In this document: piece after piece, positions 34,882 through 46,819 of the stretch
Numbering within the stretch: position 1 is the first letter of the stretch
Layout of the letters: each line of letters begins with the position of its first letter
Notes under the pieces: model-generated
The model's input: only the letters and a program-made list of their open reading frames with translations
Told to the model about the DNA's origin: nothing
Databases searched by the model: none
Made by a program: the position numbers and the translations under genes
Source of the DNA: Magicicada septendecula
Taxonomy: Eukaryota > Arthropoda > Insecta > Hemiptera > Cicadidae
Assembly: GCA_034769895.1 (NCBI GenBank)
Contig: CM068373.1
Location: 19,015,967-19,079,966 of the forward strand
Length of the DNA stretch: 64,000 nucleotides
Reading direction: 5' to 3'

Positions 34882-35456
34882 TGTTACGATATCACAGAGC
34901 AATCTACGTGTTTGTCGAATGTGCCAGAAGAATCTTGCTCTAATGTGTGTGGCGTACGTGACTCTAGACGCATTCGCGAGAGTTTTCTCGAAGCCGCCAG
35001 CCGCGCGGACTGTGTCAAGGCCGCAATTAATTACGTAGTTCACACTGCCACTAAGACATAGTTTGGAACGTTCTGGTCTGTGAGCGGAGGTATAAATACA
35101 TGGCGGCAGTGGAATTAATTTTCACTATTAGTTGCGATATATTTACAGTGCGGTCCAAGTTTATTGTCGGGCGATTACAAGTGATTATCTGGCGATATTA
35201 CTGTGTGCGTTCAAGTGGTTATTAGTTAAGTGTTGTGTTTTATAATCGGACGGTATATTGTCATACAATTGTGTTTTAATATTAGTTGACATGTATCTGC
35301 GTGTGAACAATTTTTATTTGATTTGTTATAAGAGACTGTGTCGTTAATTACGAACTGTTTAACTGTAAAAATTAAAGCTGGTGATTAGTGACTTAATTGG
35401 TGTCTTGTAATTTGTTTTCCACTGTACCTACGACGATCAAGTGGACCGTCGTAACA
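34882..35456 (+). mobile_element. Solo LTR, Gypsy-type
   Basis: 575 bp with ends TGTTACGA...TCGTAACA and a 4-bp duplication ATAT at 34878-34881 and 35457-35460. It has a TATA box (GGTATAAATAC near 35089) and an ATTAAA signal near 35366, so promoter and polyadenylation signal are in LTR order on +; orientation is inferred from these. It is GC-richer than the flanks. The frame 34837-35061 is incidental. Confidence 0.85.
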
Positions 35457-35518
35457 ATATGTATATGTACATATACAGCGAGTAGATGTGAGCATGTGCA
35501 TGTGTACATGACGAGAGA

Positions 35519-35585
35519 GTGAGGGAGAGGGAAAGAGAGAGAGAGAGAGAGAGAGAGGAAGGGAGGGGGGCGAAAGAGAGAGAAA
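35519..35585. repeat. (GA)n-rich low-complexity tract
   Basis: GAGAGA and GGGA repeats on the + strand. Confidence 0.9.
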
Positions 35586-36282
35586 GAATTTAAATAATAG
35601 GAAATGTTATTTTCTGTGTTAAAAAAAAAGACTGCCTTTATTGTTCTCTTACTGTAGGCAATGTGATATTGCCTAAAGTCACCTTATCTTGTTTGTCATT
35701 AAGATTTCTTTATGCATTTGTATTGGAAATTTTTCACTGTCACTAACACAGCCTTGCTACTGCAGCTGAGGTTGTAGAATATAAGTACAATTATGTGAAA
35801 TTACAGTAGTTTATTGCGCACTTAATTTATTCAGAAAGCTGTGAAGCCTGAATCATATCAGTTTTATGTGTGTGGATCTCTGATGTTTTCCACACTTAGA
35901 TTCCTGTGCCCATGAGAAAAGATTAGTTTGTCTACTAAATAGACTAAATAGGGTGTTGCAATAATACAGAACATATAGATGTAGGTGATATTAGTAAACA
36001 GTATTAGCCTCCCTCCCACACAGTCTGGAGATGGGGCTGCTACTGTCACTTTCAGATACCTTGTTTTTCAAGACCTGTGATCATTACTACGTTTTTGAGC
36101 TAAAATAATACAGTAGAAATTTGGGATTTCCTGCCTTTTCTATTTTATAATGTATATACAACCTTTTATGTACCAAACAAATGTATGTACTATGCTTTCA
36201 GTTTATTTGTACATAAACTAGTCTAATTAGAATATAATAAGTCATGTTAGCAGATTTGCTTCTTTATTGATTCTATATCTCT
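35586..36282. other. Non-coding DNA
   Basis: No gene or recognised repeat. Confidence 0.5.
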
Positions 36283-37325
36283 TACGAAGTCTGACAATTA
36301 AGTTTGTGAACTCATTCTAGAAAATATGCTACATACCTTATTGTGAATACCGCTGTGGTCACCTTCAAAGCACTCCCTTTGTGAAGCTATAAACCGATGC
36401 CAGCGCCTATTCCACCCTTTGAAGCAATTTTGGAATTCTCTTCCTGGAATGGCCTTCAAAGCTGCTGTTGTATTAGCCTCAATGTCCTCAATATCATCAA
36501 AATGTCTTCCTTTCAAAACTTCTTTGATCTTTGGGTAAAGCAAGAAGTCATTGGTGGTAAGGTCAGGTAAGTATGGCGGGTGGTCTACCAAACTTATGTG
36601 CTTCCTGGCCAAAAACTCCCATATACAGACAGTCCCATGTGTGCAGGTGCATTGTCTTGATGCGTGAGCCATGAGAGTTGTTGGTGAAAAGTTCCAGTTG
36701 TTTGCGTCTCACTCTTTCACACAACCTTTGCATCACCCCCAAATAGTTCACTTGGTTAACTGTTTGTCCTGGTGGTACAGATTTATAGTGAACAATCCCT
36801 CGAATATCAAAAAAGCTTATCTAGAACGTTTTGATTTTGACTCGATGAGAACTTTTTTGGTTTTGGAAATTTCCATTGGGCACTTTGTTGCTTTGTTTCA
36901 GGGTTTTATGTGAAGATCCAGGTTTTATAATCTTGTAACTTTTCCTTTTTCTTATATTATAGAAATATATTATTCTTACACTTTTTCACTTACCTTATAC
37001 ATTATGCCAAGGTTGTATAGACAAACTCGCGATCTATAAAATTAGGTTGCTGGGTTTTGAGCAGCGTAATAATTACTAATGCAAGTTTATAAAAAGAAAC
37101 ATCTTAATTTATTATATGAATAAGAGAAAACATTATTGAACCATGCTGATAAAACGATCATTAAACAAAAAGAAACATCTTATTTTACTATGTGCATAAG
37201 ATAAATTATTATTTAACAATGATTATCATACTATCATTAAACAGAACTTATTACATCAAATTCTTGGGTAGCAAACCAGTAATTAACTTTTGTTTTGATG
37301 GTTCATCCTCTTCATTCACGCACTT

Positions 37326-37534
37326 AATATTAGTGATAAATTGTACTTTCACTTGTGAACACTTACGTTTCTTAATGTCCTCGTACGTTTAGGTGTGGTG
37401 TACACCTTCCTCAGTGAAGTTTAAAAAAAATTTTGTTTAAACATCGCTGAGGAAGGTGTACACCACACCGAAATGTACGAGGACATTAAGAAACGTAAGT
37501 GTTCACAAGTGAAAGTACAATTTATCACTAATAC
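37326..37534. repeat. Long inverted repeat (hairpin)
   Basis: Arms of about 98 bp, 37326-37424 and 37436-37534, over 95% complementary by eye, separated by an A/T-rich spacer of about 11-20 bases. The arms contain GTGTGGTGTACACC, itself a short palindrome. Confidence 0.9.
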
Positions 37535-37556
37535 TTAACTTTTATATTTGTACACG

Positions 37557-37661
<105 letters not shown>

Positions 37662-39204
37662 CTTTACATTCTTTAATAACCCCCGTTTATTTAATGAGCT
37701 CTTTATATGTTTATTGGTTTTACTGTATAAACCTCTGGTCAATTAGTTGGATTTTAACAATGTACTTATCTGCACGTGGCTCCGATTTCTACGCACTATA
37801 TCGTTTCCGTACTTCTTCACGGCACAACCCGAATTCACTTTTTATTTATAAAACTGTCATTACTGTTGAAGCACTGTCTACTATTATTTTAAATACCTTT
37901 TGGTAGACCTACTGAGCCATCTTCGGTCTACCAAAAATCACCGAAGTTACTGTTAGATTGCTTCCATTCACTATGAAATATTCTCGTCGACTGTACTGTT
38001 TGAAGAATTCTTTCCAACTGGCCAGCCTCGCTCACGTGGTTGCCTACTGTACATGCCAGGCGTTAGGCGTCAGCCACGCTGTTGTCAACTCGTTCTGTGA
38101 TTGGTTGTTGAACGTCTCGCGCCTTTTTCGATATCTTGTGAAAGACGGTAAGCAGTCCACGTGGGCAAAATTTTACGTCGCAAAAGGCGGCACACGCGCA
38201 CTCTTACGCATTCCATTGTTATAATCTCAGTTGTACCTTGCACCGCATGGCACGGTACTGTAGGCTGTTCCAAAAAGTTACACACTGGGTGGTCAAAAAG
38301 TGTTGCCTAATCTGTCCCGTTACAACCTGTGATTATTTGACCCAAAACATCGTTTTGCCTCTCCAACAGGTCTGTGCACAGTTCAGCCCTCCTTTGCTTT
38401 TGTTCATTGGTGAGCTCCATTGGTACCATTTTGTCACACACCTTGTGCATGCCAAGGACTTCAGTTAAAACTTTCCACACAGTTTCCCTAGCAATGTTCA
38501 CTTTATCTGCTCTGGATCTCATGGTCAATTGCCAATTTGCACACACAGATTGATGAATTTTGGCAATGTTTTAGTCTGTTCGGCTTGTTACTGGCCGGCC
38601 ACCCTACCCCTTCTTCATCAGTCAGTTGTTCCCTCCCCTCAGGAAACTGTTTAATCCATTTATACACTACTATTTTCTTCATGGGATTCTTGCCTTACAC
38701 CTGCACTACCATTTCCTGTATTTTACTCCCACTCTTGCCCAGTTTCACCAGAAATTTGATGTTTGTTAGTTGTTCTAATTCCAGCTCAGACATTTGAATG
38801 ACATCGCATACACACAAACACAAATAACAACACACGCCACTTGGCACAAATTCGGCACATGTCAACACGAACACTGCTGTAAGACACTGAAATACCAAGG
38901 ATATGAAACCTTACAGAGCTGTTTGTATAGTGCCGATCTGCGCTAAACAGTGGTGAGTTCGCAAACTTAATTGTTAAACTTCGTATAATTTGTAAAGTTG
39001 TCAAACCAAGACAACTTTTTATACTTTTGTCTGAAAGAAGATTTTGAAGGTAGTGGCAAATGCGTCCCAAAGTTACTTTACCAAATACAGACAGCCTCGG
39101 AACTGCCTGACTAATAATGTTTTTGTGTTAATATTGTGTTAACAAGACTAAATGTATACTGTGTAAATTACTGTGTGATAGTCATTGTGATTAACATTTG
39201 ATAG

Positions 39205-39326
39205 GAAGCAATGAATAAAAGTGATGAGTTAGATGCCGGTGAAGTACCAATTCCACCACGAACAAAACCAGTCAATCCATTGCCGCCACCACCTGATAAA
39301 GGAATCCTGGTGTCTCCTGGATTTAG
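39205..39326 (+). CDS. Host gene, exon A (proline-rich protein)
   Basis: Reads MNKSDELDAGEVPIPPRTKP from the ATG at 39211 and continues NPLPPPPDKGILVSPGF to a consensus donor (TTTAG/GTAAGT, phase 2). It may extend upstream in frame to a weak acceptor (GATAG at 39204), adding Glu-Ala, so the ATG could be internal. The polyproline segments are candidate SH3, WW or EVH1 ligands. The exon joins in phase to exon B at 41285. I do not recognise the gene family; the exons contain no enzyme domain. Confidence 0.7.
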
Positions 39327-39718
39327 GTAAGTAGAGGACAAATGTGTTGATTAAAGTCATCACATATTTATCATGTTAATTGAGAACATATCTGTAATGG
39401 AGAGGAATTGTAGTACAGATGAAATCTCTTGGATGAGGAAAATGTAAACATAATTTTGAGTATTATTGTAGCCAATTTGTGAACAGGACTACCAAAACGT
39501 ATCTTACATACTGTTAATATTAGGACAAACATTATCGAAGTAGTAGTGGGCATATAATGTTGGTTGGTCACGTTATTTGCCTTGGATTCCACATACAGAT
39601 ATGCGAGATGACATGTGTAATTGTCATAACAATTGGTGTCAGAAGTGGCCTATAAGACAGTAAACACTGGAAACCAGAAAACAGGTGTTTCTTAAAAGAG
39701 TTTAGTGTGCATGATCAG

Positions 39719-40042
39719 CAGCGGCAGCCCTAGCCCTTTATTAGGGTGGAGCGAGAATCCCGTTCGGCGCCCCTTGGTCGACACCTTTTGAATCAACTAT
39801 AATTCAGTTTCTGTTAAGTAAAACCCCAACTTTTCAAAAGTCAATACCTTTATTGAATCAAAATTAAGTTGCTATTCATATTCTACTCTTGTACATTGTA
39901 TATTGCACATTGTAGCTAAGAGCGAAATGTGGCAAAAAGGCGCCAACAAAATTTTATTTTTTTCACAATCAGATTTTGGCGCCGCTCCTTACCCGGCGCT
40001 TAGAGCGGTCGCTCCTCTCGCTCTACCCTAGGGCCAGCCCTG
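39719..40042. mobile_element. hAT-type MITE
   Basis: 324 bp with imperfect inverted ends (CAGCGGCAGCCCTAG and CAGGGCTGGCCCTAG on the opposite strand, each followed by a GGGT[G/A]GAGCGAGA block). A perfect 8-bp duplication ATGATCAG occurs at 39711-39718 and 40043-40050. No coding capacity. It lies in the intron between exons A and B. Confidence 0.85.
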
Positions 40043-40332
40043 ATGATCAGTGATTAAAAACAAAAAAGAGACTGTAGTCTGTATAAAAGTAGAAAAAAGC
40101 ATTGGGTCTTATGGTAATGATATTTCTTATGAGCATCGTTGCAACGCCATATTTTATTCCCACTCTTACACGCTTATTCATTAGTTATTACTAATGAATA
40201 ATATCAGTTGAACATAATACATGACCTTGTGTGCGTGGTAGGGTGACGGTGTGTTATTTAGTAACTGCAGCTTATCACTTTCAGTGAAGCTGATCCATGT
40301 CGTGCTGTTGGCATTTCTCGCTATCAGTGCAG

Positions 40333-40458
40333 GCTTTTGTTCAAGTGATACAAGACTGTGTCAACAACACAGCCATAGGCGGAGATAAAAAGTCATTAAA
40401 ATTGATAAGAGTTGCTTTGACAGCTGTCATTAACTGTTTCAGCGATTTAACAATAAAG
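40333..40458 (+). CDS. Candidate orphan exon, phase incompatible with the surrounding gene
   Basis: Between an acceptor (TATCAGTGCAG ending 40332) and a donor (AAG/GTAATG) lie exactly 42 open codons, phase 0 at both ends. They read AFVQVIQDCVNNTAIGGDKK and then SLKLIRVALTAVINCFSDL followed by TIK. The composition looks like conserved helical protein sequence, unlike the flanks. Joining exon A (phase 2) to it gives a stop within a few codons, and exon B does not fit after it either. It could be an exon of a different gene, a poison exon or a captured fragment. I do not recognise the family. Confidence 0.45.
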
Positions 40459-40525
40459 GTAATGTCTGTTTCATTTTTAAATGTCATACACATGCGTGCG
40501 TTTAACTTACTAACAAGTACTGCTC

Positions 40526-40529
<4 letters not shown>

Positions 40530-40565
<36 letters not shown>

Positions 40566-40590
40566 CGTACACGGGCATGCATGCGTGCAC
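40530..40590. repeat. (GT)n / GC-mixed microsatellite
   Basis: About 13 GT units passing into GCGCGTGCGT-type sequence. Confidence 0.9.
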
Positions 40591-41284
40591 GCGTAGCGAG
40601 AAAGAGAGGAAGGAGTGTCTGAGGGTCTTGATAGTGTCTCGACGACAATACAATAATGGCATTACATTTTTCAATACTGTAGTCCATAAGAACAATGCTT
40701 TTTTCTAAGGTTTGTACAGACTGTAGTAAAATGTCTATGCTTGAAATATTTATGCTTACCATACTTCAGCTCTGATTTAGCTCTTGTGTGTATATTTTTA
40801 ATCATGTGTGTGTTATACATTGTGTTTGTGTATGTGTATGTGTGTAATATTGTATTTAAATTGGAATTTTGATGGATATGATGATTAGGTTAATTAATTA
40901 TATAATTGTTAGAATTTGTAAGAATTTTGGTAGAAGCATTGTCCTCTCATCATAGTGTTTAAACTTATATGGCTGAAGCCATTTGGTGTTAAAATTTGCT
41001 GGGCTATTGAGCGGTGGGATGTTGTTAAGAAGACAACCATAGCCTCGACAAAATGGTGTGTCAAGATGATGATCAGGCAAGTGAAGTTGACTTCCACAAC
41101 TGAAGTTGAAAAGTGGACCACAGCTTGAAGGCCCAGCAAGTCTAATATGAAATTATCCTTTCAGTTTCAATTCACATAACACATTCTTCTCAGTTTCTGA
41201 ACAAAAACTAAATAACGTTTTAGTAAATTTTGTAACTTATTGAAGAATAACATAGTAACTTCAGTCTTCTGTGATCATGTATAG

Positions 41285-41631
41285 GGAAAAACCAATTCTT
41301 ACTGAAAAATTACCGACAAACAAAGTGGTATCATTTGCTGATGGTATACGACCTGGAGAAGGAACGTCACCATCGGCTGGTGAAGATCACCCAGTGTCAC
41401 CACCGCCAGCGCGCACTCTACCTAAGGAGAAACGTTTCAAGAAGAAGAAGAAAAAGCGCAAGGTTAAAGTTAGAATAATCCGTGTTGAAGAAGGAGACGA
41501 TGATGACGACGACGACGATGACGACAATGAAGATATATCTCCACCCCCTCCTCCACCAGGGTCGCCTCCACCAATGTTTCACTACCCACCTCCGCCTCCA
41601 GGATTTATGTATCATCCTCCATCGTTTTCAG
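41285..41631 (+). CDS. Host gene, exon B (basic and acidic tracts, polyproline)
   Basis: Acceptor CATGTATAG at 41284. It completes the split codon from exon A and reads on as EKPILTEKLPTNKVVSFADG, then an IRPGEGTSPSAGEDHP segment and a Lys-rich run (KEKRFKKKKKKRKVKVRIIR, a possible nuclear localisation signal). A run of nine Asp follows, then ISPPPPPPGSPPP and YPPPPPGFMYHPPSF. Donor TTTTCAG/GTAATT, phase 1. The VSFADG motif resembles PP1-type or phosphorylation-motif contexts, but that is speculative. The polyproline repeats suggest an adaptor role. Confidence 0.8.
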
Positions 41632-41989
41632 GTAATTCTGAAAGTCTTTAAATATTAACAGCAATGGCTAATATGCAATAAAATGTACATTACCACCACT
41701 GTATTAATGTAATTTAAATTATTAGCAAATTATGATAAAATACATATTTTGCATAAACAATCGTTTGTACAGAAAAAATAAAATTTCAAATTAATTCATT
41801 AATAATTATCTTGTGCGTATTCTACATGTTGTAATATCTTGAAAGCTTTTTCTTATTAGACTTAGGCCTAACTGTCAACAAAAGTTTCAGCAGGAATTGC
41901 GATATTATGGTTAAATAATTATGAATTTAAGCAATTACAATTGAATAATAAAATTGTAATAGCACTAATTACACTTTAGTACACGTACC

Positions 41990-42063
<74 letters not shown>

Positions 42064-43040
42064 TACATGTGCAAGACATATTTTACCCAGTTGTTTCTAA
42101 ATTTCATTTAATGATGCAGCAGTCGTGTTCTCTACTGAACTGATTAGTATAAGGTTGTTGAAGACATTAATCCTTTATACAACATGTCACAGGACAAATG
42201 GCACCAATCGTACAACTCTTTGTTTTTTGGTGACCCTTAGAAGGGCCGTGTGGCGAGAACGCTAACTGTGATGTATGTTCTGCCCGAGCCGCATTGTGAT
42301 GTTCAGCGGCTGCGCCCTAGTTCGTGGCATACTGCAGTCCTCCATCGGTATGTAGAGCCCGCTGCCATCCAGGCGATGTCCATCGCTGATTCGTCACAGG
42401 TCAAGAAAGCGAAGAAAGTCTATTCTTCTCTCCTTCCTGTTCCTTCCGGTTGGCTCCGTGTGGTCCGATGGAGTGGCGATGGAATGCGCCAAAAAATTCT
42501 AGTGGTGCTCTTTTTATGTCCTGACAGGTTGGTGTGCGATGAGCCTATCAGAGTGCTCCTGATCTCTGATTGGTGCACTGTAAGCTCGTCAGGTGTTACA
42601 TGCCCACCAGGTGTTCGTGGTGACCTCTCGGCTGGTACTGGGGAGCAGATGTTTGCCTCGCTGCCGACACAAACAATTAGATTTTATGTGTACAGAATTA
42701 TAACAAATGTGGACATTTCTTTACATAATACATATCACTTTAATGTACCTATGTTAGAACTACTATACTGCTTGTCCATTATGCAGGTACAGTATTTTTT
42801 ATTTTTATTTTGATGTATTTATTAAAAGAGCCTGTTTGTCCCACAGTGTAATGTTTTCAGATGGCATCATTTCCACTGCTAATCTATCATTATTTTTTGG
42901 GATTCACCTTTTTCAAACTGCTTAATATTGAACATATAACTGGAAAGTATCTGGAATAGCATAAGTTTTTTTGTTATTTCATTTGGATACTGAGTGTTTG
43001 TGTTTGAATTACTACTCAGTTGTTTAACACTGTAATCTCT
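41632..43040. other. Intron B-C, first part, with (GT)n and an unidentified GC-richer block
   Basis: A (GT)n tract occupies about 41992-42061. From about 42235 to 42665 the sequence becomes GC-richer and carries a 187-residue open frame from 42250 with no recognisable domain; its composition suggests an old repeat insertion rather than host intron. The rest is AT-rich and featureless. Confidence 0.5.
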
Positions 43041-43390
43041 TTAAGTGCTCGAAATGTCCTTCATCAATATTACACATGCATCTAACCTATCCAGTATGAC
43101 ATAAATTGCAGTCTGAATCAATGCCCATAAGTGTGTCTGTTATGAACTCTTTCATTTTGTCAAATGTTTGGGGCATTCTCTTATAAACTTCGCTTATTTT
43201 TCACTACACCCCCCAAAATAGAAGTCCATCGGTGTAAGGTCAGGAAATGTGGTGCCTAATCGGTCTTGCATTGTTGTCCGATCCAACGATCCGGGAAGAC
43301 TTTGTCAAGGTACTTCCTTGTTACCAACGCATAATGAGGAGTTGCCTCATCTTGCTGCAAGACCAGCTCAGAGAAGTTCTAAGTTGGGGG
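43041..43390 (-). pseudogene. Decayed Tc1/mariner-like transposase fragment
   Basis: The minus strand gives, in broken frames, LQQDEATPHYALVTRKYLDK and then the region of the third acidic residue (PDLTPMDFYF with a gap). These are C-terminal catalytic blocks of an insect mariner-like transposase that usually reads PRSPDLTPLDFFLWG. Several stops and frame changes; no terminal repeats were found. Confidence 0.55.
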
Positions 43391-43485
43391 ATTTTGATTT
43401 TGATCTAAGTTATTAAATTTTGATTGTTAACATATACTGACTCTTTATTTTATGGTTTCTGATATAAGCGTATGTTTTTGAACAG

Positions 43486-43625
43486 TGTTACAAGGGAGCG
43501 GGGAAGGCCAGGTGTTTGCACCGGTGTACCAGCAGCACCACAGCAGTACAACAACAACACACACGACAACAGTTCAGTTTGCACCGCCTCCCCCTCCTCC
43601 GCCGCAGAAAGTTGCAAGAAAGTGA
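43486..43625 (+). CDS. Host gene, exon C (last coding exon as sequenced)
   Basis: Acceptor TTTTTGAACAG at 43485. With exon B it reads VLQGSGEGQVFAPVYQQHHS, then a Thr-rich run, VQFAPPPPPPPQKVARK and TGA at 43623-43625. The three exons total 603 bases, 201 codons including the stop. A donor-like CAG/GTATGG at 43645 lies 20 bases beyond. If one base were missing near the end, the frame would instead continue as VNIVQLGR to that donor and could splice to TTCCAG at 46914. An assembly indel is therefore possible. Confidence 0.7.
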
Positions 43626-43894
43626 ATATAGTTCAGTTAGGCAGGTATGGTATGAATTGAAATTTAGCGCTTCAATTCTTTATTAAATTAATTTTCTGTA
43701 TTTCTAGTATAATGTAAGTGTTATTAGAATTGTAAACCATTTTCTATGAAAATTGTTACCATTTTACCATTTGGTACAAGTTTCTATCCACAAGAGTGTC
43801 TATTCTACAACTGTGAGACAGTAGATTCATTTAAAATTTGTACAGTTTCCATTTCTTCAGAAGTACTTTAGATATACAAATAGTTTTAAACATC

Positions 43895-43907
43895 ATCATC
43901 ATCATCA

Positions 43908-43938
<31 letters not shown>

Positions 43939-43946
43939 CGCCACCA
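43895..43946. repeat. (CAT)n(CACCGC)n low-complexity tract
   Basis: CATCATCATCATCATCA followed by about seven CCGCCA units. Confidence 0.95.
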
Positions 43947-44330
43947 CTCCAAGGATTAGGCACTAGACCTGTTCTGGAACCCATCTCCTCCTTGGTCCAC
44001 TGAAATCTCTCTTCCCAGTAGGGTGATAACCCAAGGCAGCCACAGGTAGATGGATATCAGGCATACGATTCAAGTGTTCCACCATCTCCTTCTGTGGTCT
44101 TCAATCTTCTGGTGCAACAAAACAATGCTTAATTTGCGTTTAATATCCTCGTTCCTTTTCTGATACAGGAGATAACAACCTTGGGTCCCTCTTAGAAATG
44201 TCATTGAATCCTGTGTACGTCCATTTTACCAAGAGTCGATGTCTCACAAGCATACAGGACAGACACAGTTTTGTAAAATTTCATCCTGGTATCCTTCTGT
44301 GTGTATTAAACATTTGATTGACAATTTTAA
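43940..44330 (-). pseudogene. LINE reverse-transcriptase tail fragment (degenerate)
   Basis: On the minus strand broken frames resemble the segment after the RT core (SVLYACETSTLGKMDV-like near 44215-44260, and the closing region near 43975-44060). The same layout is clearer at 50880-51230. No complete domain remains. Confidence 0.35.
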
Positions 44331-45240
44331 GTCCATTTTATGTTGGTTAATATTTTCAGAAATAAGAAGTTGACCGTATTTTGAGAACTTGTTGCAGAAG
44401 AACAGTGAGCACTTAAATTTTGATTTTCAATATGTGTTTGAGGAATGCTAATCAGTAAAAGTTCAAGTCTTAATTTGGAATTCACACATTTGGACCACAC
44501 AGCATCATCACTTTTTATAGTAACTTACATCATATATCTGTAAAGAAAATAACAAATGAATTCCTCACAAACAAAACTCAAACATACCTATATAATGGTG
44601 GTTCTCAACAGGTGTGCTGCTAAGCTTCCAAAACTTTGTGATAGTGCTGGTAAAAGTTATTAAAATAATTTTAATTAATATTTTTTTATGTAAACGGAAC
44701 AAAAGTACAATAACAAAGAACTTAAACACATGTATTTTACAGAGGTCCTACTGGCTTACGCCTTACAATAAAATATTTGAGGTATTAATAAGAAATTTCA
44801 GCTTGCTGTTTCTTACACAAAAGATCAATTTGTGGTGATATTGAAGACAAACACAAACTCCTGTTCAACTAAGAGAAGTTATCATTTTTTTTTTTTTTTA
44901 GTGCTGATTGCACAAGTAGGCGGTAGGATAATGTCACAGGGTTTTCATTGCAGGTACTCTTTCTTCCCTAACGTCCAATACATGAAACATGGTAGTTTAC
45001 TATATTTGACATGAAGTGTTTGGTCTGACTAAAGTTCTGAAAGTGCTATGAATGGAAGTTTTCAAAATGTGAACTGTGTCCAAATACTCCCTCTTCATCA
45101 CTTTTTGGCATATTATGCTTGAGTCAGCATTGTCTGGTTGAAGATTAAACTGTTCTGAGTATCATATACACAATAAATTTAATGATAATACGATGTATTT
45201 ATAATAAACACACACTTATTGTTTACTAATGATACCTATA

Positions 45241-45364
45241 ATCTCAATTTTCTATTGTGGTGTATTTATTGTTCATAGCCTAAAGGTACCATACTATATG
45301 GTATAACATAGTATGGTACCTTTAGGCTATGAACAATAAATAGACTACAATAGAAAATTGAGAT
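45241..45364. mobile_element. Palindromic MITE
   Basis: 124 bp, almost wholly self-complementary: arm 45241-45296 starting ATCTCAATTTTCTATTGT pairs with 45308-45364, leaving a loop of about 11 bases. It is flanked by TA on both sides, so a Tc1/mariner-mobilised miniature is likely. No coding capacity. Confidence 0.8.
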
Positions 45365-45868
45365 TAATTTAGTTTTTTTTTTATCTGGCTCTGTCATTAC
45401 TTTGGGAATTCTGCCTACCTCAATTCTTCTGAAATGACTGCGGTGTATTAACTTTTTCTGTTCTGGGTTTTTCACAACGTTGTCCTCTACTCTCATTATA
45501 TCCCTAATTGCACTTTGATAAACTATAAGCTATTGTTATGATACATTTTGGTATAAGTTGTTATTTGTTCTCTTAGACCACATAACCTGTTCCATGGCTG
45601 TAATTAAAAAATTACAACAGCTGATCATACCATATCTTTCTTGTCTGATTTATTCCCCTTTTACTAATGTCTTTATGTGTAAGGAGATTAATTGGCTCAC
45701 ACCTCGTATAATCATGGGAATCCGATTACAACTCACTTTATCCACGTGTCTGTGTCATTTGAATGTGTTAAGAATACTCTAATAGATTGAGTACATCATT
45801 ATCCACATGATTTCTCAATGATACTTCTAATATTCTGAGTAGAAAATATATGTGTTATACTGTAAGTA

Positions 45869-46817
45869 CGAGGGACTCCAGAAAGTAAGAATACAATACT
45901 TGTTAAAAATCGAAAAATGAATATATTTTAATGAAATTTACAGGGTATGTGCCAAAATATGTTATCATTTCTCCACATAATCGCCATTGAGGTCAATGCA
46001 CTTTTGAAGCCTGGGCACCAGCTTTTGTATACCCTCGTCGTATACCTTCCGCTCCACCTCCTTGAGCCACTTTTTCAGTCTCCATGACCTCCTCATCGTC
46101 CGAAAATCGCTGTCCACCCAAGAACTCCTTCAATTTGGTGAAAAGATGGTAATCCGAGGGTGCCAGGTCCGGGGAGTAGGGTGGGTGAGTCACAATGTCC
46201 CATCCAAACGACACGAGCAGGTCCTGAGTGAGCCGGGCGGTATGGGGTCTGGCGTTGTCATGAAGGAGTGACACACCACGAGTCAGCATTCCCCTCCTTT
46301 TGTCTTTGATTTTTTGTTTCAACTTCTTTAGGGTCTCACAATATGTAGCAGCATTGATGGTGGTGCCTTTGGGGCATGAAATCGACCAACAAGATCCCGT
46401 TCCGGTCCCAAAAGACGGATGGCATGATTTTCCTCTGTGAAGACTGAACTTTGAATTTTTTGGATGTTGGCGAATGGGTATGGCGCCATTGTGAGACTGT
46501 CTTTTTGACTCAGGAGTATAGTGACACACCCACGTTTCATCCCCAGTCACAATTCAGTCGAGAAAGGATTCACCCTCAGCGCAACGTGAGGAAACAAATG
46601 ACTGAACGAATCTCACACCTGCGGTACGTGGAGCAAACGGGGGACGAACTGGTTGACGTGTTAAGCTGCTGCGACGACATTTTGTAATGGACTGAGGCGC
46701 TCGATGTCTCATTTTGACCTTTAAGAACCCGTCTACACGTCACGGGTGCCAACTTTGAAAAAAAATTTCCCTATGTCCTACACAGCCCTTGTATTCTTAC
46801 TTTCTGGACGTCCCTCG
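45869..46817 (-). mobile_element. mariner element, internally deleted
   Basis: Inverted repeats CGAGGGACTCCAGAAAGTAA and CGAGGGACGTCCAGAAAGTA with TA duplications (45867-45868 and 46818-46819). 949 bp, about 350 bp shorter than a full mariner. Confidence 0.9.
45965..46680 (-). pseudogene. mariner (DD34D) transposase with internal deletion
   Basis: The N-terminal helix-turn-helix part starts at an ATG at 46680 (SSQQLNTSTSSSP, then RCEIRSVICFLTLR) and runs directly into the catalytic part, so the middle is missing. The catalytic residues are present in MTGDETWVCHY, LLHDNARPHTA and HPPYSPDLAPSDYHLF, with the usual 34-residue spacing between second and third Asp. A frame change near 46080 moves the C-terminus (LKKWLKEVERKVYDEG) to another frame ending at 45965. 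It is catalytically complete in motif but not expressible. Confidence 0.88.
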
Positions 46818-46819
46818 TA

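Noticed and set aside
42250..42813. 187-residue ORF in the intron between exons B and C
   Set aside because: No domain, no splice context, antisense or sense similarity not recognised; kept only as an unclassified GC-richer block.
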